Assembly: GCF_006715085.1 (NCBI RefSeq)
Contig: NZ_VFMM01000003.1
Coordinates: 744,001 to 808,000, forward strand
Source: Kribbella jejuensis
Lineage (GTDB): Bacteria; Actinomycetota; Actinomycetes; Propionibacteriales; Kribbellaceae
Direction of reading: 5' to 3'
DNA length: 64,000 bases
This document shows, in pieces, positions 8,624 through 16,411 of the stretch. The translations under genes and the position numbers were made by a program. Position 1 is the stretch's first letter, and each line of letters opens with the position of its first letter. The notes beneath the pieces are model-generated. The model saw nothing but the letters and a program-made list of their open reading frames with translations, was not told where the DNA came from and made no database searches.

Positions 8624-9247
8624 ATGAGCACCGACCTGAAGTTCGAAGCCGTTGTCATCCCGGTGGCCGACGCCGACCGGTCGAAGGAGTTCTACACCGG
8701 CCTCGGCTGGCGCCTGGACGCGGACTTCGCGTTCGACAACGGTTTCCGGGTCGTCCAGTTCACCCCGCCGGGCTCCCCCGCTTCGGTCCAGTTCGGTACC
8801 AGCATCACCACCGCGGAGCCGGGTACGGCGCAGGGCCTCTACCTGGTCGTCGACGACGTCGAGGCCGCCCGTTCCGAGCTGCTCGAAGCCGGTGCGAAGG
8901 TCACCGACGTGTTCCACCCGAGCGCGCCGGGCGCCCAGTTCGAGGCCGGCGACACGAGCAGCCGGATCGCAGGGCCCGCGGACGACCGCTCCAGCTACGG
9001 CTCGTTCGCGACGTTCAGCGACCCCGACGGCAACACCTGGCTGCTGCAGGAGGTCACCAAGCGCCTCCCGGGCCGCGTCGACGACGCGACGTACGCCTCG
9101 GTCGACGACCTGGAAGCCGCCCTCCGCCGCGCCGCCACCGCCCACGGCGAACACGAGGCCCGCACCGGCCAGGCCGACGAGAACTGGCCGGCCTGGTACG
9201 CCGCCTACATGCTCGCCGAACGCACGGGTTCCGAACTACCGCAATAA
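8624..9247 (+). CDS. VOC family protein with C-terminal extension
   Basis: A 207-residue protein with one VOC module (about 5-145; FEAVVIPVADADRSKEFYTG to FSDPDGNTWLLQE) and a helical C-terminal tail with ENWPAWYAAYMLAE. The tail is recurrent in this VOC group. GGAGGA seven bases ahead sets the start. The substrate is unknown. It is followed by a second VOC gene 69 bases on and a WYL regulator, so the group may be co-regulated. Confidence 0.8.
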   Translation: MSTDLKFEAVVIPVADADRSKEFYTGLGWRLDADFAFDNGFRVVQFTPPGSPASVQFGTSITTAEPGTAQGLYLVVDDVEAARSELLEAGAKVTDVFHPSAPGAQFEAGDTSSRIAGPADDRSSYGSFATFSDPDGNTWLLQEVTKRLPGRVDDATYASVDDLEAALRRAATAHGEHEARTGQADENWPAWYAAYMLAERTGSELPQ

Positions 9248-9316
9248 GCGATGTAGAGAACGCCGTCGCGGCTCCGTCCTCCGGGCAACGAACCACTACC
9301 GGAGGAGAATCACACA

Positions 9317-9748
9317 ATGGCGATCAAGCGGCTGGATCACATCGGCGTCGTGGTCGAGGACCTCGCGGCGGCGAAGGCGTTCTTCCTCGAGCTCGGGATG
9401 GAGCTCGTCGGTGAGACCACGGTCTCCGGGCCGTGGGTCGAGGGCGTGTCCGGGCTGCCCGGGGTGGTTGCGGACATCTCGTTCCTGCGCACCCCGGACG
9501 GACACGGGCAGCTCGAGCTCACGACGTACCGCAAGCCGCTCGCGACCACCGCCGAGCCGTCGGCGCCGCCGAACACGCTGGGGATCCGGAACCTGATGTT
9601 CGCCGTCGACGACGTCCGCGACACCGCCGAGCGGCTGAAGGCGCACGGCGGCGAACTGGTCGGGACGATCGAGGAGTACACGCCCTCGAAGTACTTCTGC
9701 TACCTGCGCGGCCCGCAGGGCATCATCATCGCGCTCGCCGAGGACTAA
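9317..9748 (+). CDS. VOC family protein
   Basis: A 143-residue single-module VOC protein beginning with LDHIGVVVEDLAAAKAFFLE and ending GPQGIIIALAED. Two metal-ligand-like positions are visible (LDHIG and HGQLEL). A good GGAGGAG-type ribosome site precedes the ATG. It resembles lactoylglutathione-lyase-like proteins, but the substrate is not inferable. The downstream WYL regulator follows at once. Confidence 0.8.
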   Translation: MAIKRLDHIGVVVEDLAAAKAFFLELGMELVGETTVSGPWVEGVSGLPGVVADISFLRTPDGHGQLELTTYRKPLATTAEPSAPPNTLGIRNLMFAVDDVRDTAERLKAHGGELVGTIEEYTPSKYFCYLRGPQGIIIALAED

Positions 9749-9778
9749 TTGTCGGTGCCGGTGGCTAGCGTGCGAGGC

Positions 9779-10513
9779 ATGAACCGGATCGATCGGTTGT
9801 ATGCGCTCGCGGAGGAGTTGCGGGCGGCCGGACCCCGTGGGCGTACGGCGCGGCAGTTGGCGGCGCGTTTCGAGGTGAGCGTGCGGACCATCGAGCGGGA
9901 CCTGAGCGCGCTCGGACAGGCCGGCGTACCGCTGGCGACCAAGCAGGGGCGCACCGGTGGTTACTCCGTGGACCGCGCGATGAGCCTCCCGCCGTTGAAC
10001 TTCACGCCGCGGGAGGCGATGGCGGTCGCGGTGGCCCTCAGCCGCAGCGACCATGTGCTGTTCGCACGGGACTCGCGGACCGCGCTGCAGAAGATCGTCG
10101 CCGCGATGCCGCAACGGGACCTCGACGAGGCGCGGACCGCGGCCGCCAAGGTCCGGCTGCTCGTCCGGCCGGTGCCCGACCCGGACGGCGAGGTCGCCGA
10201 GCGGATCTGGCGTGCGGTCCGCGACAACCAGGTGCTGCGGATCCAGTACACCGATGTCGGCGGGATCGAGACGCTCCGCGAGATCGAGCCGCAGCACGTC
10301 GTCGTCGGCCCCAACGGCTCGTACCTGACCGCCTGGTGTCACCTCCGCGAGGAGGACCGGGTGTTCCGGATGGACCGGATCAGCAAGGCCGAGCCGACCG
10401 CGACGCTGCCGCAGCGCCCGCAGGCCACCGGCGACCTGAAGGTCGACGGGTACGAGACCAAGCTGCCGGCCGCGGCGCTGCGTCCCGAGGATCTTTTTCC
10501 AACTCCGACATAG
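9779..10513 (+). CDS. WYL-domain transcriptional regulator (YafY type)
   Basis: A 244-residue regulator with an N-terminal DeoR-like helix-turn-helix (about 1-60; LAARFEVSVRTIERDLSAL) and a WYL domain (about 130-215; LRIQYTDVGG and SYLTAWCHLREEDRVFRMDRI). WYL domains sense nucleic acid or small ligands. The ATG at 9779 is preferred over an in-frame TTG at 9749 directly after the preceding stop, but neither has a strong ribosome site. It sits among three VOC genes and may control them. Confidence 0.8.
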   Translation: MNRIDRLYALAEELRAAGPRGRTARQLAARFEVSVRTIERDLSALGQAGVPLATKQGRTGGYSVDRAMSLPPLNFTPREAMAVAVALSRSDHVLFARDSRTALQKIVAAMPQRDLDEARTAAAKVRLLVRPVPDPDGEVAERIWRAVRDNQVLRIQYTDVGGIETLREIEPQHVVVGPNGSYLTAWCHLREEDRVFRMDRISKAEPTATLPQRPQATGDLKVDGYETKLPAAALRPEDLFPTPT

Positions 10514-10577
10514 GGCTGTCGCGAACCGCTGACAGCGTGGTTCGCACAAGCCCCGTTCGAGTTGAAGGAGAAGTTCC

Positions 10578-10967
10578 ATGAGTACTCCCGCACCCGGCAC
10601 GCTCGCCTGGTTCGAGGTCGCGACCGACAACCCCGACGCCGCCGAGAAGTTCTACGGCAGCCTGTTCGACTGGTCGTTCGAGTCGTCCGGAAGCCTGACG
10701 TCCGGCGGCCTCGACTACCGCAACATCACCGCGTCCGGCGCACCGCAGCCGATGGGCGGCCTGTTCGCCACTCACGGCGAGCTGCCGAACCACGCCGTCT
10801 TCTACATCCTGGTCGCCGACGTCGAGGCGACCTGCGCGGACGCCGAGCAGCTCGGCGGGACAGTGGTGAACAAGCGCATCGGCAACGGCGGCGGTACGCC
10901 GGACTTCGCCTACCTGCGCGACCCGTCCGGCAACCAGTTCGCCGTCTTCACGCCGCGCCCGGAGTGA
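10578..10967 (+). CDS. VOC family protein
   Basis: A 129-residue single-module VOC protein beginning PAPGTLAWFEVATDNPDAAE and ending DPSGNQFAVFTPRPE. The FEVATDNPDAAEKFYG and DPSGN motifs are those of the small antibiotic-resistance/glyoxalase-like group. GAAGGAG is ten bases upstream. Two near-identical hairpins follow the stop codon. Confidence 0.8.
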   Translation: MSTPAPGTLAWFEVATDNPDAAEKFYGSLFDWSFESSGSLTSGGLDYRNITASGAPQPMGGLFATHGELPNHAVFYILVADVEATCADAEQLGGTVVNKRIGNGGGTPDFAYLRDPSGNQFAVFTPRPE

Positions 10968-10975
10968 AGTCACCC

Positions 10976-11001
10976 GTCCCCGCCGGTTTTCCGGCGGGGA
11001 C
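10976..11001 (+). terminator. Rho-independent-like hairpin, copy 1
   Basis: A perfect hairpin with 11-bp arms GTCCCCGCCGG and CCGGCGGGGAC and a TTTT loop begins nine bases after the VOC stop codon. It lacks a following T run, as is common for actinomycete terminators. A near copy follows at 11024. Confidence 0.7.
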
Positions 11002-11023
11002 GCCGCCCGGAGTGAGCTTGCCC

Positions 11024-11048
11024 GTCCCCGCCGGTTTCCGGCGGGGAC
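11024..11048. terminator. Rho-independent-like hairpin, copy 2
   Basis: The same 11-bp arms as copy 1 with a TTT loop. The copied unit also includes CCCGGAGTGA, the end of the upstream gene, so the whole gene tail and terminator were duplicated in tandem. It lies 15 bases beyond the convergent SDR gene's stop, so it could serve both strands. Confidence 0.65.
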
Positions 11049-11062
11049 GCGCCCGTGATCGT

Positions 11063-11812
11063 TCAGACCGCCAGCCGGCCGCCGTCGACCGGGAGGGTGG
11101 CGCCGTGCACCATCGACGCCGCGTCGGAGGCCAGGAAGACGATGCCGGCGGCAACTTCTTCCGGGGTGCTGACGCGCTGGAGTGGCGTCGTACCGGCGAG
11201 ATTGTCCAGGTTGTCCCCCATCACCGCCGTACCCTCGGTCCGGGTCGGGCCGGGGCTGACCGCGTTCACCCGGACCCCGGACGGCCCGAACTCGGCGGCC
11301 CAGGCGCGGGTCAGCAGCTCCACGGCCGCCTTGCTCGAGCCGTACGCCGCCATGCCCGCCATCCCGAAGTACGCGACCATCGTCGTCACGTTCACGATCG
11401 CCCCCGCTCCCCGCGCCGCCATCAGCGGAGCGAGCTCGGCGACCAGGTAGAACGGTGCCCGCACGTTCACGGCGTACACGGCGTCGAAGTCGGTGTCGGC
11501 GAAGTCCGCCGTCGGCCCGAACGGGAAGATCCCGGCGTTGTTGACCAGTACGTCGACATGGCCGCCGCCCAGGTCGATTGCCTGCTTGGCCAGCGCGCGC
11601 ACGCTCGTCAGGTCGGCCAGCTCGGCGGCCACGAAGTCCGCCGTACCGCCCGCTGATCGGATGCCCTCGACCACCTGCTTGCCGCGGTCGGCGTCCCGGC
11701 CGCTGATCACCACGTGCGCGCCGCGGGCCGCGAGCTGCTCGGCGACCGCGCGACCAATGCCGCTGTTGCCGCCGGTCACGAGTGCGGTCCGGCCGGCGAA
11801 GTCCTGCGTCAT
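11063..11812 (-). CDS. SDR family NAD(P)-dependent oxidoreductase
   Basis: A 249-residue classical short-chain dehydrogenase. The cofactor motif TGGNSGIG (about 14-21), NNAG in VLVNNAGIFPFG, the catalytic YGSSK pair and the PGPTRTEG segment are all present, with the active-site Ser/Thr in VNVTTMVAYFG. Arg at the end of the second strand (SGRD) suggests NADP. The ATG at 11812 is preferred; another ATG at 11824 is in frame. It is divergent from a TetR gene and two shared operator-like repeats lie between, so TetR probably represses it. Confidence 0.85.
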   Translation of the reverse strand: MTQDFAGRTALVTGGNSGIGRAVAEQLAARGAHVVISGRDADRGKQVVEGIRSAGGTADFVAAELADLTSVRALAKQAIDLGGGHVDVLVNNAGIFPFGPTADFADTDFDAVYAVNVRAPFYLVAELAPLMAARGAGAIVNVTTMVAYFGMAGMAAYGSSKAAVELLTRAWAAEFGPSGVRVNAVSPGPTRTEGTAVMGDNLDNLAGTTPLQRVSTPEEVAAGIVFLASDAASMVHGATLPVDGGRLAV

Positions 11813-11833
11813 ATCGGTTTCCATCCTCTGGTC

Positions 11834-11847
11834 GGAGTCAGTACTCC
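11834..11847. promoter_or_regulatory. Candidate TetR operator O1
   Basis: An inverted repeat GGAGT-N4-ACTCC, extended by one flanking C/G pair, between the divergent SDR and TetR genes. It shares half-sites and spacer length with the second repeat, centre to centre about 34 bp away. Confidence 0.55.
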
Positions 11848-11865
11848 GATAGTTCGCCGACGAAA

Positions 11866-11883
11866 TTGGAGTATCAACTCCAA
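11866..11883. promoter_or_regulatory. Candidate TetR operator O2
   Basis: A perfect inverted repeat TTGGAGT-ATCA-ACTCCAA, 18 bases before the TetR start codon. It is the stronger of two sites with the half-site GGAGT and a four-base spacer, and it is well placed for autorepression. Confidence 0.6.
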
Positions 11884-11901
11884 AATCAGTACGGTGGCGG
11901 T

Positions 11902-12516
11902 ATGACGAAGGCGCTGACGAAAAAGGGGCAGGCGACCCGGGACCGGATCGTGGCGGCCGCGGCACAGCTGATGCTCGAGCAGGGCGTCACGCGGACCACG
12001 ATCGAGGACATCCAGGCCGCCGCCGGGGTCAGCCCGTCGCAGCTGTACCACTACTTCCCCGGCAAGGACGCGCTGGTGTCGGCCGTCATCGACCACCAGA
12101 CGACGCGGACGCTCGACATCCATCAGGGGCCGCTGGATCGGCTCGACTCGATCGACGCGCTCGGCAACTGGCGCGATCTGATGATCGGGACGCTGACCGA
12201 GATGCGGTGCATCGGCGGGTGTCCGCTCGGATCGCTGGCGAGTGACCTGTCCGAGAGCGATCCGGTCGCGCGTGTTCAGCTCGCGGGGGCGTTCGCGCAG
12301 TGGCAGGAGCTGATCCGTGCCGGGCTGGCGGACATGCAGGCGCGCGGCGAGTTGGCTGCTGACGCCGATCCGGGCGAGCTCGCGGTCGCGATGCTGGCCG
12401 CCGTACAAGGTGGGCTGTTGCTGAGTCAGGTGAACCGTGATCCGGCCCCGCTGCGGATCGCCGTGGACACGATGATCGCGCACCTGCACGCTCTGACCCG
12501 GCCCGCGGTTCCGTAG
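11902..12516 (+). CDS. TetR/AcrR family transcriptional regulator
   Basis: A 204-residue repressor. The DNA-binding domain is residues 10-60, with TTIEDIQAAAGVSPSQLYHY as the helix-turn-helix followed by FPGKDALV. The C-terminal ligand domain contains a CIGGCPLG segment, typical of the TetR_C_7-like subgroup. It is divergent from the SDR gene and likely represses that gene and itself through two inverted repeats. The inducer is unknown. Confidence 0.85.
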   Translation: MTKALTKKGQATRDRIVAAAAQLMLEQGVTRTTIEDIQAAAGVSPSQLYHYFPGKDALVSAVIDHQTTRTLDIHQGPLDRLDSIDALGNWRDLMIGTLTEMRCIGGCPLGSLASDLSESDPVARVQLAGAFAQWQELIRAGLADMQARGELAADADPGELAVAMLAAVQGGLLLSQVNRDPAPLRIAVDTMIAHLHALTRPAVP

Positions 12517-12526
12517 GGTTCGGGGT

Positions 12527-14650
12527 ATGGGTAGCAGTGTCTACGTTGCTTCTGTCGAGGGGACTACCGGGAAGTCGACGGTGGCTCTGGGGGTGCTCCA
12601 ACAGCTGTCGCGGCGGGTCGGGCGGGTCGCGGTCTTCCGGCCGATCGTCCGGGCCGATACCGCCACGCACGGCGGGCGGGACTACGTCCTCGATCTGCTG
12701 ATCTCGCAGGACGCCGTCGAGCAGTCGTACGCCGACGGGGTGGGCGTAACGTACGACGCCGTCCACGAGGACCCGGATGCGGCGCTGGACACGATCGTGC
12801 AGCGCTACCACGCGGTGGCGGAGAAGGCCGACGCGGTGGTGATCGTCGGGAGCGACTACACCGATGTCGGTACGCCGACCGAGTTCTCGTTCAACGCGAA
12901 GATCGCGGCGAATCTCGGCGCGCCGGTGCTGCTGGTGCTGAACGGGTTCAACAGGACTCCGCACGACGTCCGGGCGATCGCCGACATGGCGGCCGCCGAA
13001 CTGGCCGCCAACCACGGTTCGTTGTTCGCGGTGATCGTGAACCGCGTCGGCTCCGACCCGACCGAGACCGGCGCGGTAGGCGGTGGCGGGGATCGGGCCG
13101 CGGGGGCGGCGCTGGTTGCGGCGCTCGAGGGGATCGGGGCGCCGGCGTTCGCGATTCCTGAGGAGCCGGTGCTGAATCAGCCGCTGGTCGCGGACCTCCT
13201 CGCGCCGATCGGCGGGCGTCTGCTGAGCGGTGATCCGCAGTTGCTGAACCGCGAGGTCACCGGCCTGATGATCGCCGGCATGACGATGCCGAACGTCCTC
13301 GACCGGCTCTTCGACGGCGCCGCGGTCGTCACCGCCGGCGACCGCCCCGAGGTCGTGCTGGGCGTCGTGATGGCCCACGCCTCCCGCACCTTCCCGCAGA
13401 TCGCCGCGATCATCCTCAACGGCGGTTTCGAGCTCCCGAACCAGGTCCAGCGCCTGATCGAGGGCCTCGGTGTCACCCTCCCGCTGATCGAGACCGGCCT
13501 CGGCACCCAGGCCACCTCCACCAAACTCACAGCGGTCCGCGGCCGCCTCACCAAGGACGCTCCGCGCAAGATCGACACCGCGCTCGCGCTCTTCGACCAG
13601 TACGTCGACGGCCCGGCGCTCCTCGACCAGCTCGCGCTGGCGCGGAGCAGCGCGGTCACCCCGCTCATGTTCGAGCACCGGCTCGTCGACCGCGCCGTCT
13701 CGGACCGCCGCCACATCGTTCTGCCCGAAGGCGAGGAGGAGCGCATCCTCCGCGCCGCCGACGTCCTCCTGCGGCGCGGCGTCGCCGACCTGACCCTGCT
13801 CGGCGACCCGACCACGATCAGCCAGAAGGCCGCGACGCTCGGCGTCGACGTGAGCGCGGCAACCGTCGTAGATCCCGAGCACAGCGAGCTGGCCGAGCGG
13901 TTCGCCGCCGAGTACCACCGGCTGCGGCAGCACCGCGGCGTCGACCTCGACCGCGCCCGCGAGCTGGTCCGGGACGTCTCGTACTTCGGCACGATGATGG
14001 TCCAGCTCGGGCTCGCGGACGGGATGGTCTCCGGCTCCGTGCACACCACCGCGCACACGATCCGCCCGGCGCTCGAGGTGGTGAAGACCGTACCGGACGT
14101 GTCCGTGGTCTCGTCGGTGTTCTTCATGTGCCTGGAGAACCAGGTCCTGGTGTACGGCGACTGCGCGGTGAACCCCGACCCGAACGCGGAACAGCTCGCG
14201 GACATCGCGATCTCGTCCGCCGCGACCGCCGCCGCGTTCGGGGTCGAGCCACGGGTCGCGATGCTGTCGTACTCGACCGGCTCGTCCGGTACCGGTACCG
14301 ACGTCGAAAAGGTGTCCAAGGCAACGACCATCGTCCGGGAACGCGCGCCGGAACTGCCGGTCGAAGGGCCGATCCAGTACGACGCCGCGATCGACGCGGC
14401 CGTGGCGCGGACGAAGCTGCCGGACTCCCCCGTGGCCGGAAAGGCGACGGTCTTCGTATTTCCGGACCTGAACACCGGCAACAACACCTACAAAGCCGTA
14501 CAGCGCTCGGCGAACGCGGTCGCGGTCGGGCCGGTGCTGCAGGGCCTGCGGAAACCGGTGAACGACCTGTCCCGCGGAGCGACGGTCCGCGACATCATCA
14601 ATACGGTCGCGATCACCGCGATCCAGGCACAGCAGGGTGAAACGCGATGA
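12527..14650 (+). CDS. pta: Phosphate acetyltransferase (long form)
   Basis: A 707-residue enzyme interconverting acetyl-CoA plus phosphate and acetyl phosphate plus CoA. The N-terminal third is a BioD/P-loop-like region with GTTGKST (about residues 13-19), the middle is a DRTGG domain, and the C-terminal 330 residues are the catalytic PTA_PTB domain (starting near LMFEHRLVDRAV, with LSYSTGSSGTG and FPDLNTGNNTYKAVQR). Length matches the long actinobacterial and proteobacterial form. Its stop overlaps the ackA start by four bases, so the two are translated together in acetate metabolism. Confidence 0.95.
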   Translation: MGSSVYVASVEGTTGKSTVALGVLQQLSRRVGRVAVFRPIVRADTATHGGRDYVLDLLISQDAVEQSYADGVGVTYDAVHEDPDAALDTIVQRYHAVAEKADAVVIVGSDYTDVGTPTEFSFNAKIAANLGAPVLLVLNGFNRTPHDVRAIADMAAAELAANHGSLFAVIVNRVGSDPTETGAVGGGGDRAAGAALVAALEGIGAPAFAIPEEPVLNQPLVADLLAPIGGRLLSGDPQLLNREVTGLMIAGMTMPNVLDRLFDGAAVVTAGDRPEVVLGVVMAHASRTFPQIAAIILNGGFELPNQVQRLIEGLGVTLPLIETGLGTQATSTKLTAVRGRLTKDAPRKIDTALALFDQYVDGPALLDQLALARSSAVTPLMFEHRLVDRAVSDRRHIVLPEGEEERILRAADVLLRRGVADLTLLGDPTTISQKAATLGVDVSAATVVDPEHSELAERFAAEYHRLRQHRGVDLDRARELVRDVSYFGTMMVQLGLADGMVSGSVHTTAHTIRPALEVVKTVPDVSVVSSVFFMCLENQVLVYGDCAVNPDPNAEQLADIAISSAATAAAFGVEPRVAMLSYSTGSSGTGTDVEKVSKATTIVRERAPELPVEGPIQYDAAIDAAVARTKLPDSPVAGKATVFVFPDLNTGNNTYKAVQRSANAVAVGPVLQGLRKPVNDLSRGATVRDIINTVAITAIQAQQGETR

Positions 14651-15825
14651 CCGAACACGTGCTGGTGATCAACGCCGGGTCTTCATCGCTGAAGTACAGC
14701 CTGGTCGACGCGGCGACAGGCGAGGCGGCGGCGACCGGGCTGGTCGAGCGGATCGGCGAGGACCGGAGTCACCACGTGCACAACGGGCACGAGGACGATC
14801 AGCGCGTTCCCGATCACGAGGCGGCGCTCGAGGCCGCGGTCCAAGTCTTCGACAAGTACGGTCCTTCGCTGTCCGAGATCGAGATCGTGGCAGTCGGGCA
14901 TCGCGTCGTCCATGGTGGTGACCGGTTCGCGGCGCCGGCGCTCGTGGACGACGACCTGATCGCCGCAGTGAAGGACCTGATCCCGCTCGCGCCGTTGCAC
15001 AATCCGGCGAACCTCGAGGGGATCGAGGTGGCGCGCCGGCTGTTCCCGGACCTCCCGCACGTCGCGGTCTTCGACACCGCGTTCCACCAGACGCTGCCGC
15101 CGTACGCCTACACCTACGCCGTACCGTCGTCCTGGCTCGACGACTACGGCATCCGGCGCTACGGGTTCCACGGAACGTCGCACGCGTTCGTGTCGGAGCA
15201 GGCGGCGCGCGTACTCGGCCGCGATCCCGGCGACGTCAACATGATCGTGCTGCACCTCGGGAACGGTTGCTCCGCGGCCGCGGTGCGCGGCGGGCAGTCG
15301 GTCGACACGTCGATGGGGTTCACGCCGTTGGAGGGTCTCGTGATGGGGACCCGCTCGGGTGATGTCGATCCGGCGATCCACGGCCATCTCGCCCGGGTCG
15401 CGGGCCGGACCGCCGAGGAGACGGACCGCTCGCTGAACTCGGAGTCCGGGCTCAAGGGCCTGACCGGCGCGAACGACTTCCGTGAGGTACTGCGGTTGCG
15501 CGCGAACGGCGACGAGCGCGCGAAGCTGGCGTTCGACCTCTACTGCTACCGGCTGAAGAAGTACATCGGCGCGTACTACGCCGTCCTCGGGACCGTCGAC
15601 GCGGTCGTGTTCACCGCGGGTGTCGGGCAGCACTCGGCCGAGGCGCGCGCCGCCGCGGTCGCCGGACTCGAGGGACTCGGCATCCACCTGGACCCGATCC
15701 GCAACGCCGACCCGTCCGGCCCGGTCGTCTCCACCGACGAGAGCCCGGTGAAGGTGTTGGTCATTCCCACGAACGAGGAATGGGAGATCGCCCGCCAGTC
15801 GGTGGCGGTGCTGGCCGCCCGCTGA
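14647..15825 (+). CDS. ackA: Acetate kinase
   Basis: A 392-residue kinase converting acetyl phosphate and ADP to acetate and ATP. The signatures are VINAGSSSLKYSLVD at the N-terminus, GFHGTSHAFV, VLHLGNGCSAAAV and GLVMGTRSGDVDP, with the catalytic Arg in the GHRVVHGG region and the C-terminal FTAGVGQHS. The length is normal for the family. The start overlaps the pta stop (ATGA), giving a coupled Pta-AckA pathway. Confidence 0.95.
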   Translation: MTEHVLVINAGSSSLKYSLVDAATGEAAATGLVERIGEDRSHHVHNGHEDDQRVPDHEAALEAAVQVFDKYGPSLSEIEIVAVGHRVVHGGDRFAAPALVDDDLIAAVKDLIPLAPLHNPANLEGIEVARRLFPDLPHVAVFDTAFHQTLPPYAYTYAVPSSWLDDYGIRRYGFHGTSHAFVSEQAARVLGRDPGDVNMIVLHLGNGCSAAAVRGGQSVDTSMGFTPLEGLVMGTRSGDVDPAIHGHLARVAGRTAEETDRSLNSESGLKGLTGANDFREVLRLRANGDERAKLAFDLYCYRLKKYIGAYYAVLGTVDAVVFTAGVGQHSAEARAAAVAGLEGLGIHLDPIRNADPSGPVVSTDESPVKVLVIPTNEEWEIARQSVAVLAAR

Positions 15826-15853
15826 AACAACGGCCCGGTTGGGCGTACATTGA

Positions 15854-16330
15854 ATGCTGGTGACCCCAACCATGCCCCAGGTCAGATTCCACAGCGAAGA
15901 ACCGACCGCCGTCCGCCGAACAGTGCTCGACCCTGAGCAGCTGGCGGACTGGGTCCCTTCGGCCTGTGCGACGGTCGCCGAGCACCTGCGGCTGCACGGC
16001 ATCGCCCCCGCCGGGTACCCGTTCGCCCGCTACCACGCGCTACCGGACGGCGAGATCGAGGCCGAGGCCGGGTTCCCCGTCGCGGCGCCCGTCACCGACA
16101 GCGACCAGATCGAGCCGTCCAAACTCCCTGCCGGGCCGGTCCTCGCTGTCTGGCACACCGACCCGGACCAGCAGCTCGCCGAGACCTACCACACCGTCGA
16201 CGACTGGCTGGACACCACGCACGCTGCGCCGACCGGCGACCGCTGGGAGGTCTACCACGATCTCCCGACCTGCGACCGCGTCGGCACCCGCATCGAGATC
16301 ATCCAGCCGATCACCTTCGCCACGACCTGA
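15854..16330 (+). CDS. GyrI-like / effector-binding domain protein
   Basis: A protein of 158 residues (152 if the ATG at 15872 is used). The order of features, ADWVPSACATVAEHLRLHG near 30, then YHALPDGEIEAEAGFPV, then a WEVYHDLP strand, matches the stand-alone SOUL/GyrI-like effector-binding fold of BmrR and AraC regulators. No DNA-binding domain is attached. Such proteins bind amphipathic small molecules. Neither start has a clear ribosome site. Confidence 0.65.
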   Translation: MLVTPTMPQVRFHSEEPTAVRRTVLDPEQLADWVPSACATVAEHLRLHGIAPAGYPFARYHALPDGEIEAEAGFPVAAPVTDSDQIEPSKLPAGPVLAVWHTDPDQQLAETYHTVDDWLDTTHAAPTGDRWEVYHDLPTCDRVGTRIEIIQPITFATT

Positions 16331-16411
16331 CCGCGACGCCCGTCGGGTGTCCCTCTCCGGGTACTCTCAGCCGCCGCTGCTAGCATGGGTCCGACCTGGG
16401 GAGGATGGTGC

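Noticed and set aside
6794..9154. One 786-residue reverse-strand gene
   Set aside because: The extension beyond 8509 is antisense to a well-supported VOC gene and has no membrane or family similarity; the antiporter begins at the GTG at 8509.
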